Source: Bathynomus jamesi
Taxonomy: Eukaryota; Arthropoda; Malacostraca; Isopoda; Cirolanidae
Direction: 5' to 3'
Length of the DNA stretch: 64,000 nucleotides
NCBI GenBank assembly: GCA_023014485.1
Contig: JAJOZX010000923.1
Span: 605,501-669,500, forward strand
In this document: piece by piece, positions 10,217 to 20,306 of the stretch
Layout of the letters: every line of letters starts with the position of its first letter
Position numbering within the stretch: the stretch's first letter is position 1
The notes under the pieces: generated by a model
Databases searched by the model: none
What the model saw: only the letters and a program-made list of their open reading frames with translations
Told to the model about the DNA's origin: nothing
Program-made: the position numbers and the translations under genes

Positions 10217-10735
10217 TCACTTTCTCACCAGATCATGGACGATGTCCACGATATTCGATCCCTGTACCTTTGCTCCTTCCACAATGATCTCACCTGTATC
10301 GGTCCACTGCATGTTGGGATCCTCATTCAATAGATTATAAAGACTTAAACCTTTATTCCTCAATGTACGTGGGAGGGTGCTTTTTAATACATTCTCAGTA
10401 TGTTGTGTGGTCGACCCGTTAATCTTTGGTTGGTCAGCTCTATCGTCGGACACAGGCCCTATGTCATCATGCCCATCATTGTCCGTGCTGTACCTAATAA
10501 CCACGGGGATCTCTGTCGGATTCTTATAATTTTCGTACTCGTGAAGAAATTTCTGCAGAGCTTCTTGGTATGAGATTCTTTTCCCATCAGGTGTTTTTTC
10601 ACTGTTTAATAGGGCTAACAATTCGCTTTTCATTCTTTCAAGCTTGCTTTTACGGGGTTCTAGAACAGTGTCTGGATTCTTTGAACTTTACAGTGAAGAA
10701 TACACCTCGTGTGGAATCACTACCACTTTCTTCAT
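10217..10735 (-). pseudogene. Conserved Polinton hypothetical protein (GSNIVDIVxDLVRK tail)
   Basis: The frame from 10633 (MKSELLALLNSEK, YQEALQKFLHEYENYKN) ends in NEDPNMQWTDTGEIIVEG and then GSNIVDIVHDLVRK. That C-terminal block recurs in many Polintons and adintoviruses as a protein of unknown function placed near the integrase and ATPase. Upstream in frame the gene extends to an ATG at 10735, interrupted by a TAA after about 15 codons. This ATG shares its A with the stop of the preceding gene (TAATG). The N-terminal half is charged and predicted helical. Function unknown. Confidence 0.65.
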
Positions 10736-11682
10736 TATATTAATCTAATCAGTAAAGGACCCAAAATTGAAAATATGATGGGGAGGAATGACCCTCCTCT
10801 TTGTACAATAATTCGTTTTTTCTTCCCCATAGTTTGACTTTTACGAGCGAGTGTACGTATTATGTTCTTGTAACGGCGAAGGCGAGCCTTCTGAGGGTGT
10901 TTCATTGATACAGTGCAATTTATAACGTTAAGACAGATTTCACAGATGCATTTTAAAAAATTGGAGTCGACATTTTTAGCAAACATCTGTTGCATTGCCC
11001 GGGGCAGTCGATGATAGATTTTTATTAATTCATGGTATTTCTTTAGCCTCTGCCATTCTGGAATATACACCGTTACAGGCTCGTTTGGAAATATATTCGT
11101 TCTTAGAAGCACCCTAAACGTGTCTCGCGGATGAAGGTCACAAAGCAAATATCCGTAACGTTGACTTGTAGCTCCTTTATAAACTTCCAAAAACTCCTTA
11201 CGCTGATTCGGGAACATTTGATTGGTTAATACCCCAATTTGTGATACATCTGTACGTTGCGCGAATAAGACTAAATATTGTGTATTTAACGACACATCGC
11301 GCATGTATCTATTTTTGAAAAATAGATTCTGATTGATAAAGAACACGTTTATGTTAAGATGGTGGGAGAATACTGTAAATGTCTCGGAAAACGTTTTATC
11401 CATCCCCAACATGAGATCGTCAATTACAATGACTGTATGCTCATTTCTCTTTAACGAATTAACATCATATACACCTTTGTGGACAAAATATCATCTTGGT
11501 ACTCGTTAAACACGTTGAACATACGTCGAATAGCACCATATAACTTTATGCACAAGTTTGGAAAACATCTCTCCCTTTTCTTTAATGATTTTAAGAATAA
11601 ACACAGTTTTACCACATCCTGTAGGGCCAAATATAATACATGTGGATGGGTTCGTGAACCTGAATTTGTATGCAGAATCCAT
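10735..11682 (-). pseudogene. Packaging ATPase, copy B, fused to the small hydrophobic-tail gene
   Basis: The N-terminal ATPase piece (from ATG 11682) has GPTGCGKT. Two or more small indels between about 11515 and 11478 break the frame. From about 11478 the frame is open through VIVIDDLMLGMDKTF to the ATPase end. In copy A the ATPase stops there with a TGA overlapping the next ATG. Here that TGA is TGG and one base is missing just after it, so the ATPase runs without a stop into the small protein (QRLKKYHELIK to RGGSFLPIIFSILGPLLIRL). The product of the long frame (11412-10735, 225 codons) is therefore an unnatural fusion. The small-gene portion keeps the hydrophobic tail that copy A has lost. 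Confidence 0.82.
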
Positions 11683-11784
11683 AACCAACACGTCACACTC
11701 CTAAGTGGGTCATTTACAAAATATAATAAAATTTAAGTGGTGTTCCTTATATTCTATAGTCTTGTTTTTCCTCTTCTTCCACAG
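11683..11784. promoter_or_regulatory. Divergent ATPase/PolB 5' region and PolB splice acceptor (copy B)
   Basis: Between the ATPase ATG (minus, 11682) and PolB coding sequence (plus) lie about 100 bp. A run of TTTTTCCTCTTCTTCCACAG ends at 11784 directly before PolB sequence, matching the acceptor in copy A. The element CACTCCTAAGTGGG is conserved between the copies and contains AA|GTGGG, a possible donor. That would give a short intron of about 80 bp. Confidence 0.5.
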
Positions 11785-14700
11785 AACCGTGAATGACGAT
11801 GAGGTACAGCATCATGTCCTGATCATCGATATTACAGATGACCCCGATGACAGTGTAGTTGTTATCACAGACACCACCCCCGCTAACGAACCCACACCAA
11901 CGATACCTGTAGCACGCGACAATTCAAAGCGGAGGCTTGATGAAGAGCCCTCCACGTCAGGTATAAAGCGTGCCAGGATTGCGCCGGTTATTAGACCCCC
12001 AGTAATAGAGCCCCAGACCTCTACGTTCTACGACACAACCCCCACAATAGTACCTTCCTCAAATATGTCCCCTTATTCCTCTTCAATTCCGGGTAGATCC
12101 TCCACAGCAGCAGTAGCTTTTCGTGCTGCAGAGGATGGTATAACATTCGAGTTGGTGCGCACCGCCATCCCCACCCCAGCCCTGACTAGAAATCGGTATA
12201 TAGTCAGGGTTGATCCTAGATCCATGTATAGCAATGGTGTTGAACACGGACTGCAGCGCGTAGTTGAACGTATTGTGGAGTTTGCCCTTCAGAACCGCGA
12301 CGAACGTGAAGTCAGGACGAGGCTGTCCTTCGGGTTTGGGTCAGATGACGGGGATGTAGATGATTTTTGGGTAGTAATACCATTTAGACGCTTGGCAGCT
12401 GTGGATATAGAGTATGTATTAGGCTGTATAATGCAGGCCTCTCAAAGTAGTACAGCCTTCAATATGGACAACTTCACGGTAAATACTGACCGTGTATTCC
12501 GTGTTGCGGGTCATAGTGTCACACCTTATGCTCTTAACTTCAATTCTCCGGTTATTTACAGACAGCATATAAACGCCGATCGTGGTTGCGGCTTTATAGC
12601 AGTAGTCTTAGCTCATATGTTACTGTGCTAAATACACGGGCCAAAAACATTTGGTTGCCTACGGTAGTGGAACGTGCCCGTAAACTAGCTGTAGACTGTA
12701 AACTTGAGTTTGAGTGTAATATGGGTCCTGAAGAGCTGAGAAGGGTAGAACAGGAAATGAATGTTCGTATAGTTGTATTTGGAATGGATGATCGTCGTAG
12801 GACTGTGTATGTTTTTAAAAGCTGTGTGAGAGATCGTACAAGACCCTACTTATTTTAGGATTGTCAGGAACAACGTATCTCCCCATCCGTAATATAAGGA
12901 CTCTCTACGCGAGTTATGATAAAAGTCGAAAATATGGACGGCATCATGATTTGTGTAAGGGGTGTCTCGAGTTTGCGGAAGATATAGTGAAACATTGTAA
13001 GGATTGCCACATGGTATGTGTGCAGTGTAAAAATTTCAAATGTGAAAACCGTGTGGTTGAAGCTGAGAAGAGTGACTGTGATGTATGCAGACGACCATTT
13101 TTCAATAATAACTGTTTGGAGCTCCATAAGTCAATTGGTACGTGCAGGAAAATGAGATTCTGTGAATGTAGTGTGTTCCATATGATGGATAATTAGGGGA
13201 ATTTTAAGCATAAATGTGATGAAATTCACTGTTCTACATGCCATGAGAAATATAAGGCGGTTGGAGTGGAGCATGTATGTTATAAAAGACGCTAAGCCTA
13301 AGAATAGACTTGTATAACTGTGTACTACGATACAGAAACATATACGAATGCTGAAACCAAAGAGGTCATTCCACATCTACTTGTAAGCCAGACTATCTGT
13401 GATGAGTGCATGGAGGTCGAGTGTGATGAGTGTCACAAATGTGGTAAATGGACAAACGTTCTTAAAACGATTGCACACGACAGTTCCATGAAACTCTGTA
13501 TCCTCTATTGTCAAATTAGCGGACAAGTTAAAAAAATGGCGGTATATTCTTGCCCATAGCGGTGCAAAATTTGACACACGATTCCTTTATAAGGAGTTGC
13601 TTGAGCTCGAGTCATCTAAGATATTTACAGGTGATCCCTTGAAAAGAGGAAACAAACTTATACAGATGCATTACTATGACATTCCTCATTAGCGAAACTT
13701 TAAATGACGCACAACTACTTCCACCCAAACATGACTTTAACTATGAATGTATGAGTACAGGTGAACGTGAAGATTTTGACAGCTACTAAAACAGTTTTAA
13801 TGAATCTATTCCTTACAATATAGCTGATGAATGTGAGCATTATTGCGTGAATGATGTGCGCGTGCTAAAAGTATGTTTCCAGGCCTTTAGAAGGATGTAC
13901 ATAGACCGTTTCAAATGCAATCCGTTGCAAGTCGCAACCACGATTGCCTCATTATGTTTGACGGTGTTCAAGAACAATTTCATGCCTAAAGACACCTTAG
14001 CCGTCATCCACAGAAACAATCCCCGCAGTTATGGGCAAAAGGCTATTAAGTGGCTCATACACTACAGCAGCAGACAGGTGTATATATAAAGTATGCCCGC
14101 AACACGGGGGAAGTACCCGTTAAGGTTAATGGCCATGTTTTTTGGGTTGATGGTCTAAGCGAAAACCGTGCCACTGGCGAGAAGACTGTATACTCCTTTA
14201 ACGGTTGCTGGTGGCATTGATGCCCACGTCCTGAGTGTGGAATCGTAGGAGATATCCACGGTAGACCTCCTGCCGATAGTCTTGCATGGACCAGCACCCG
14301 CGGTCAGCTTATTGGCTAGTTCACTCACAAGTCTTGTGGGAGCATGAGTATGATAGACGGATGGAAACAGATGGACAGTACCGTGAAGAAATAAACACAG
14401 TCACGCGTTCAATGGTGCTGGATCCTCTCAAATGCGGTGATAGTTTGTTCGGAGGGCATACAAATCCTTTCAAGCTATACTTTCCGCCTATGGAGGGAGT
14501 GAAACTCCATTACTATGACTTCTGTTCTTTATATCTCTATGTGATGAAGAACAATTCGTACCCCGTAGGTACACCTGAAAAACTGGTGGGACCTGACATG
14601 CCCACCATCGAGGTGTTCTCAGCAAATTTGTACGGGTACTGTTTCGGCCTTTCTTTCGTAGATGTGCTCCCCCCAAGCGTGAAGAGCGCAGAGAAGAACA

Positions 14701-15745
14701 ATGGGGATTGTAATTGTACAACCAACCAGCGTGGTGTATATACAAGCCCTGGTGTATATACAAGCCCTGAGTGGACCTAGTCGTTCGCCATGGCTACAGA
14801 ATATTGAAGATATATGAGGTGTGGAGGTTTCAGAAGCTACTCAGCCTTTTCACGCCATATATAAACACTTTTTTGAAGGCATCAGGATATCCGCGAGAAG
14901 TTGATACCGAAGATGAAAAATCGGCTTATATTCAGAGTTACCGTGACCGTGAAGGGATACAGCTTGACAGTTCACAAATTGTAAAGAAACCAGGCAAGCG
15001 CTTTAGTGCAAAGTTGTGTCCAAATAGTCTTTGGAGAAAATTTGCACAGAATACTGGCAAGGGGAACGTTCATTTGGCTCAAAGTTATAGTGACGTCTGG
15101 GATTATGCCAACGTTCCCGACAAAGAGGTCATGGAGAATGTGAATGTAGGAAATACTTACATAATAAAGTGCAACATTACTGAATTGGCCACAAATACCT
15201 CACGGGTTACAAAACCTGTAGCCAGCTTCACAACGGCCTACGCACGCATCAGACTTTGGGGTCTATTGCATTCTCTTGAACGGAGGGTTTTGTACGCCGA
15301 TACAGATAGTGTGATATTCACAGCGAGGCAGGGTGAATACATGCCGCCTATTGGTGAATTCCTCGGAGAGTTAACTGATAAGATCAAGGATGAGTATGGA
15401 GACATCGCATTCGCCCACTCTTTTGTCTCAACAGGGCCAAAAACTTATAGGGTGCGAGTGAGGGTGGAGGAGGATATGAAATTTATTTTGGAGGCTCAGG
15501 GTATCACGCTCAATCAGGCGAATCGGCGGGTCGTTAACTTTGAATCGTTGGAGGATCTACTGTGCTTGGAAGATGAGTGCGACCAGCCATCCCAACTAAC
15601 TGTAGGGACCCACAATTTTCGGGCACAGAAATTAGGGGGCGTGAAGGAACTTAGGGGTACGAAGGTGTGCCGTAACACCTATAGGAAACGTTACCAGGTG
15701 CCTGGTACCTATGATACCGTACCCTTTGGATACCACAATCTATGA
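11785..15745 (+). pseudogene. Polinton protein-primed DNA polymerase B, copy B (near full length, broken)
   Basis: Successive frames (11705-12631, 12586-12858, 12861-13196, 13320-13559, 13847-14089, 14286-14780, 14771-15745) give an almost complete family-B, protein-primed polymerase. In order: a Pro/Ser/Thr-rich tail with basic patches, a Cys-rich zinc-binding-like stretch, the exonuclease region, motif A as DFCSLYLYVMKNNSYPVG (family has P where L stands), motif B as PNSLWRKFAQ (family has G where R stands), and an intact motif C, YADTDSV. The end reads GTYDTVPFGYHNL. At least five frameshifts plus the two altered palm residues mean it cannot be active. It replicates Polinton DNA in the family. 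A block of unknown genes follows on the same strand. Confidence 0.88.
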
Positions 15746-15833
15746 TTGTTATATGTATGTCTACTGTTAACGATATGTTTATTTATTACACGTATTTGTA
15801 AATATATATACACCTTGAATAATTTGTTTATTA

Positions 15834-15839
15834 AATAAA
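15834..15839 (+). terminator. Polyadenylation signal of PolB
   Basis: AATAAA lies 88 bp after the PolB stop in otherwise AT-rich DNA and just before the repeated leader of gene M1, a sensible place for the PolB transcript to end. Confidence 0.4.
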
Positions 15840-15841
15840 TC

Positions 15842-15990
15842 GTGTTTCAATTAGCGTTTCACTTTCTCCTATGTGTGTATGTGTGTGTGTGTGTGTGTGT
15901 ATGTACAGGAGAAAATTCTAAGCTTCTCCCAGCGTATGTACAGGAGAAAGTTCTAAGCTCCGCCCCTTGTATGATCGGCCACGTGACTCC
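15842..15990 (+). promoter_or_regulatory. Leader of gene M1: TTTCTCC-(TG)n-ACAGGAGAAA hairpin and GC box
   Basis: GTTTCAATTAGCGTTTCACT is followed by TTCTCC, a (TG)n run, then GTACAGGAGAAAAT, TCTAAGC and GCTCCGCCC. ACTTTCTCC and GGAGAAAGT are complementary, so the TG run is the loop of a potential hairpin. The same cassette stands before each M1 copy and in the spacer of the palindromic element, so it is probably the promoter or 5' leader of the M module. ACAG after the TG run is also a possible splice acceptor. Confidence 0.45.
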
Positions 15991-16088
15991 TGCTACTACC
16001 TGGGCATATCTCTTCCCTGCGTGTTCAGTTGACCGCTGCAAGCCGTGGATCTCAGACGTGTATTTTTTCACGTAGACGAAAAATAGCA

Positions 16089-16669
16089 ATGGCTACCCTT
16101 AATATTGCGTGTTCGACGTTTATGAAGTGGTATTCGGGCAAAGTGTGAAGATAAGGTTACTGAATGGCTTCCTATTCCACCCTCCTTTGATACTTTTAAG
16201 GCTACATTGAATCGTGCGAAGGAACAAGAGGTACAAATACTCTACAGGTATTCTGGCGAGAGTATTGCGGGATTTCGTGGTACAAGCGATGTATTGAACT
16301 ATGTTGTAGGACTAAACTTTATAAAAGCTTACATATACCGTTAAGTGGAAGAAACAACACGTGCAGAAGAGAAACAACGGTTATGGTTAGTGAGTCTTGT
16401 TCATGAGTGGTGTGACAAGCGATATTATGTCACGTAGCATCATACCGAGAACGCGTACCCTGCGGCTGAGAATGTAAATCTTGTCATCATGGAGAATCTT
16501 AACTATTTTTTGTACTACATTAATATATGTCATGACGAGGTTTGTAGTGAGGTTGTGGCTAAAGGTCTGGTGAGTTTTTAACAGAATTTAGAAAAGAGTA
16601 TCGTCTGCTAAGCAAAAAGGAAAATATGGTCATATGTTTCTCTCAAATAGTGCGCCGGAATGTGATTAA
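16089..16669 (+). pseudogene. Unknown gene M1, copy in Polinton B
   Basis: I do not recognise this family. It starts ATGGCTACCCTTAATATTGC (MATLNIA) and ends CD-stop one base before the next ATG. It aligns along its length with the intact 196-residue copy at 28493-29083. Shared pieces are CSTFMKWYSGK, VQILYRYSGESI, LNFIKAYIYR, HEWCDKRYYV and ENVNLVIMENLNYF. It has several stops and shifts (for example near 16149, 16344 and 16437), so it is dead. Its position between the PolB end and M2a, on the same strand with a shared leader, marks it as the first gene of a four-gene module. Confidence 0.6.
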
Positions 16670-16670
16670 A

Positions 16671-17031
16671 ATGTGTTTAGTTCGTGAAAATCCCCCTGAA
16701 CGAAAATGTCTGGTGCGTATTCTGAGGAGTGGGAGTAATAAAACATTAAAACCAGTATTGCTTCATGTATCGGAAAATTTCTCAAAACATCTACCCAGTA
16801 TAATGGGATACAGGTATTCACGTTGGAACAACGCCGTACACGACCAAACAGCTTATGATGTGACTCACACCTCCCTTAAGCGGATCCGCCCGCCTGTGGC
16901 TCATTGTCATCTCAGAGCTTGAACCGACTGGACGTGTACTCCTCGAATACGATGGAACTTCCTTTGAGCAGCATTCTCAATGCCGTGTACGATGTGTCCG
17001 TGAAGAAGTCATTGCGCGTGTTCAGGCGTAA
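16671..17031 (+). pseudogene. Unknown gene M2a
   Basis: This unrecognised protein begins at ATG 16671 (MCLVRENPPERKCLVRILRS), one base after the M1 stop. The first frame continues through PSIMGYRYSRWNNAVHD to a stop at 16922. From about 16900 the next frame continues sensibly as ISELEPTGRVLLEYDGTSFE and RCVREEVIARVQA to a TAA at 17029-17031, so one base has probably been gained or lost near 16890. The last 80 bases overlap the start of M2b in a different frame. Both frames are kept in the related sequence at 31605-31726. Confidence 0.45.
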
Positions 17032-17683
17032 AACCGGAGCCACTAACTATGTACTGGAAACGACTTGTAGACAAACAAACTTTGGTAAAAGGAATGTTGT
17101 TTATTTAAGTGTTGAGGAGATGAATAGAGTCTTTGTGGTAGTTGAGAAGTGGAGTGAGAATCATTATAAAATACCTGCAGGTGTGGGTACAAGAAGAGAG
17201 CAGATTAGTGATAGCCCCTCATACGACATTGTTTGTACGTTGTGTATAAGTAACGATCAGCCATGCATTGATATACGACTGATGTAGAAGAATGCTTCTG
17301 ACAATAATGTTCTTGTCCCTACGCGAAACCGATTCCTCCTCGACAGAATGTTTGAAATCGTCGGTTTCCGTAAGCTAAAACCTATATTAGACGCGCGTGT
17401 TACGGATATGCTTTATTTTGATACAGTTCTTGAATACGCATACACCGCTCTGCTCAACGGGTTTACCAAGTGTAAGACTGAACAAGGCGAGAATGATCTA
17501 GAGGTGGCTGCTTATTTAAAAGGTTTAGACTCTTTGAAATATCATGAACTTTGGTACAAAGCACTTGAGCGGTACAGAGCAGAGCTCACCTACACCGTTC
17601 ACCCTGAAGAGTTGTTTCTTTATATAATGAGCAACTGTCGTTACGATTTAGAAGATTATTTCAACTGCCGCTATGCATTGTGA
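16952..17683 (+). pseudogene. Unknown gene M2b (one in-frame stop)
   Basis: This is a 243-codon frame from ATG 16952 (MELPLSSILNAVYDVSVKKS) to a stop at 17683, with one in-frame TAG at 17285-17287. Visible blocks are RNVVYLSVEEMNRVFVVVEK, CTLCISNDQPCIDIRLM, then DARVTDMLYFDTVLEY, LWYKALERYRAELTYTVHPE and YDLEDYFNCRYAL. The DIR..N..LVPTR..F pattern around the stop loosely recalls the PC4 single-stranded DNA-binding fold, but I cannot confirm this. Its C-terminus overlaps the start of M3 in another frame. Remnants of this gene occur several times in the palindromic element. Confidence 0.5.
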
Positions 17684-18036
17684 AGATGGGTTCACGATTG
17701 AAAAGCTCGATTCGGTAAGAATAAACCTTTGATTGGAAAGTAGTTTATAAACTTGTATTTAATAATGATGTTGTGGCTAACGATGACCGCTTTGTGCGTG
17801 CTTTTGAATGTATTCTAGCCGTGTTTAAAGATAACTTGCCAACCGAATGTAAAGTGGGCACAAAAATAGTATTGAAAGATATGAAGGCCATTTACATCGA
17901 GTATAGGCATCCCTATAACTTGAGTGGTGAAATAATGTTAAATCGTGCTTACTGCTTAGTGCAAAGCAATAATGATGTGACTGTAGACTCGATCACGTGC
18001 GAGGTTAGTGTTTTAGGTAAGCGCAGTAGAAAATAA
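17673..18036 (+). pseudogene. Unknown gene M3, copy in Polinton B
   Basis: The start ATG 17673 overlaps the M2b stop, as in the other M3 copies. The N-terminal piece (DGFTIEKLDSVRINL) hits a stop at about 17732 through a small indel. The rest (VYKLVFNNDVVANDDRFVRA to SVLGKRSRK) continues in another frame to 18036. It has the complete basic C-terminus (GKRSRK) that all copies in the palindromic element lack. Family unknown; about 120 residues, mixed helix and strand, no membrane segment. Confidence 0.5.
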
Positions 18037-18427
18037 AGTGTATGTATTTTGATGTATATTTATTTTCAATATATTTATTTATCTAATATAATTGTGTGTA
18101 TATATATTTCTCCTGTAATATTATTTTGATGATTATATTCCAACGTTTTGTATTATATTATTATTTTTTAATTTTTTTTTTTATAAATATTCCATCGTTT
18201 AAAAATGTGTATTTCTTATACTATTATTATTCTATGGTCGTATATATACTGTATTCTTCGTTCGCATTTCTTTTACTATTATTATTATTTATTGCATATA
18301 TTCCTCGTTTGTATAGGATTGTATATTTATTTTTTATATATTTCATGATACTGATTCCAATAATTCGTCTAAACAAACATAATGATGTAATGGTGTTTTA
18401 TTTAATTCTTTTGGTTGCATATGTGTA

Positions 18428-18480
<53 letters not shown>
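18037..18480. repeat. AT-rich 3' region ending in a (TA)n array
   Basis: This is AT-rich DNA with no gene. It contains TTTCTCCTGTA and ATTATATTCCAACG motifs and TTTATTTAATTCTTTTGGTT, which recur in both arms of the palindromic element (35575-35840 and its mirror). It is therefore part of the element and not host DNA. A (TA)n run occupies 18430-18480. Confidence 0.6.
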
Positions 18481-18482
<2 letters not shown>

Positions 18483-19094
18483 AAATGGCTGGTTACGCCT
18501 TCTAAACCGACTGGCTGCTAAAGATTTCTAAACCAACTGCCAAGAATGTATGCTTTAATTAAATAAATGGCGCACTCTGGCAACTTAACCCTAATAATGT
18601 ACAACTGAACAAGCCATTTACGCCCTCTTGGACAGATTGAGACTTCTAAGCCAACTGACGGATTAAGCCAACTGGCTGATTAGGACCTTATAAGACAGCG
18701 GGCGCTCGGATGAACTCTCATTATGCTTCTGGCTCTGCTGGACGAAACAACCCTCTATCCTTCCTAGGTTAAGGCTTAAGTTAGGGTTTCCGTTTGGGGG
18801 TGAGGACATCCCAGCTTCTCCCCCAAAGACCCTCCTCCTTCTCTCTTTCTCTTAGATTAAGGTTACCCCTTTGGGGGATCATCCTCCCTTCTCTCCCCAA
18901 AGCTCCCCCCTTCATTGCAACTTGGGGATAACCCCTCCCCTTGTTAAACAACCCCCTTCCCCCTTTACAGCATCCCCCTTCCCCCATTACAATATATCCC
19001 TTTGCAACATCCCCCTCCCTCTTTACAACATCGATCAACATTTGTAACATTGTAGCATTGCACTTGCACTCGACCCTTTTGTGCCCATACTACT
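18481..19094 (+). repeat. Right terminal region of Polinton B, ending CATACTACT
   Basis: Direct alignment with 39340-39785 shows the same blocks in the same order: AACTGGCTGATTAGGA, a TATAA box, T/C-rich runs around CCCTTTGGGGG, TTGCAAC repeats, TTGCACTC, CCTTTTG and CATACTACT. In the palindromic element this block is the terminus, so 19094 is most likely the right end of Polinton B. The matching left end is not in the window. Confidence 0.65.
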
Positions 19095-19455
19095 GTTGTC
19101 GTTGGCTTCCCCTCTGGGTCCAGAATCGCCCATCCGAGAGTTACCTCTCGTTTCAGGGTCTGAGAAGAACCGCATTCGTGGCTCAGGTTGAGGTGCAAGA
19201 GCTGCATGGGGAACGCTGGTCAATGGGGCAGCGTTGGTGAATTCTGCGAAAGGTGAGGCAAGAGCGTTTGAGCGGTCGCCGTCTGCTGAAGGATCGAGCG
19301 ATCGTCGGTGATTTGACGGGGTTCCTTCGGCATCTGAAGTAGCAGCATCCTGCTTTGATCAACGAAAAGATCAACGAAGTAATTCCTATGTTGGCGACGT
19401 CCAGGTTCTGTGGCGTTCAGTTTCGTAGTTCAGTTTCGCATTCCAACCGTTCTAT

Positions 19456-19947
19456 CTATTGGTTAAGTCGTAGCGTCGCTACTTCCTTGGCTAAGGACTC
19501 ATTGAAATATCGTACTGCCAGGGGCCTGTACACTGGATGCAAAGGTAACATGACCTTCGCATCGTAGAAGGAAGAAGTCTTAAAGGGCGTGACCTTCACT
19601 CCCTGCTGTCTCCGGAAGATTGACCAAAAGGTTGCCCAGAAGACACTGGAGATCTCTGTGCAACCATCTGGAAGCGTGAAGTACCCCGTGGTATTAAGTA
19701 ACACCTTCTGATTGTGGTTTTTGGTTCCAAACGTACGCAGAGCGCTTTCGCACTCCGTGACGGAAAGGACGTACGTGGGTCCACTCGGAATGAGCGTGCC
19801 AAATCTGCTGAAAAAAACTTCGTTCGCGTCTTTTCCTTCAAGTTCAGCGACACCAAGGTGTGACACCAGCAAGAGAAGGAGGACAGTCATCTGCGAACAA
19901 AAGTTCAGCCGCAGTAATCGCGAAAAAACAGAATCTACGGGATACAA
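19456..19947 (-). CDS. Secreted or membrane protein-like reading frame, unrecognised
   Basis: From the internal Met, the frame begins with a clear signal peptide (MTVLLLLLVSHLGVAELEG). Possible N-glycosylation sites follow (LNTTGYF, YFNESLA). It ends LRLNQ after about 145 residues. Beyond it, on the same strand around 19380-19310, another frame has a hydrophobic run followed by Cys and Arg residues (SLIFSLIKAGCCYFRCRR). That would suit a membrane anchor and cytoplasmic tail displaced by a frameshift. The layout is envelope-like, but I see no diagnostic motif. It lies just outside the Polinton end, and no LTR or pol gene is visible nearby. Confidence 0.3.
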   Translation of the reverse strand: MYPVDSVFSRLLRLNFCSQMTVLLLLLVSHLGVAELEGKDANEVFFSRFGTLIPSGPTYVLSVTECESALRTFGTKNHNQKVLLNTTGYFTLPDGCTEISSVFWATFWSIFRRQQGVKVTPFKTSSFYDAKVMLPLHPVYRPLAVRYFNESLAKEVATLRLNQ

Positions 19948-20244
19948 GGTACCCGGTTACCTTTTTCTACAGAAAGTCTAACTTCTTTTTCACATTCCAT
20001 ACCCCCTACAAATTCTTGTTTGGGGGATAGCTAAATGAATTCCTACGATATCCATATCGTAAGAATACTACCTACTACCTGCCCCTGTCCTCAAGTGACC
20101 TTCCTGATGTTGACCTTATTGACTCCTTTGGTGTTCCAAGGACCAAGGAAGTTTACGTGGTCTTACGCCTTCCCATTTGTTGGCAAGGTCATATATACAC
20201 ACACTGTATATATGTGTATATATAATATATATATACTGTGTATG

Positions 20245-20302
<58 letters not shown>
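19948..20302. repeat. Unannotated DNA and (TA)n/(TG) array
   Basis: No gene is seen. From about 20190 it is a TA/TG-rich microsatellite ending in about 60 bp of pure (TA)n. The MITE that follows is inserted in that array. Confidence 0.7.

Positions 20303-20306
<4 letters not shown>

Noticed and set aside
16952..17683. Firm assignment of M2b to the PC4 single-stranded DNA-binding family
   Set aside because: Only a short DIR...PTR...F pattern fits, spanning an in-frame stop; too weak without a profile search.
18481..19094. LTR of a retrotransposon
   Set aside because: TATA boxes suggested an LTR, but no TG...CA ends, primer-binding site or matching second LTR were found, and the same block is the terminus of the palindromic element.
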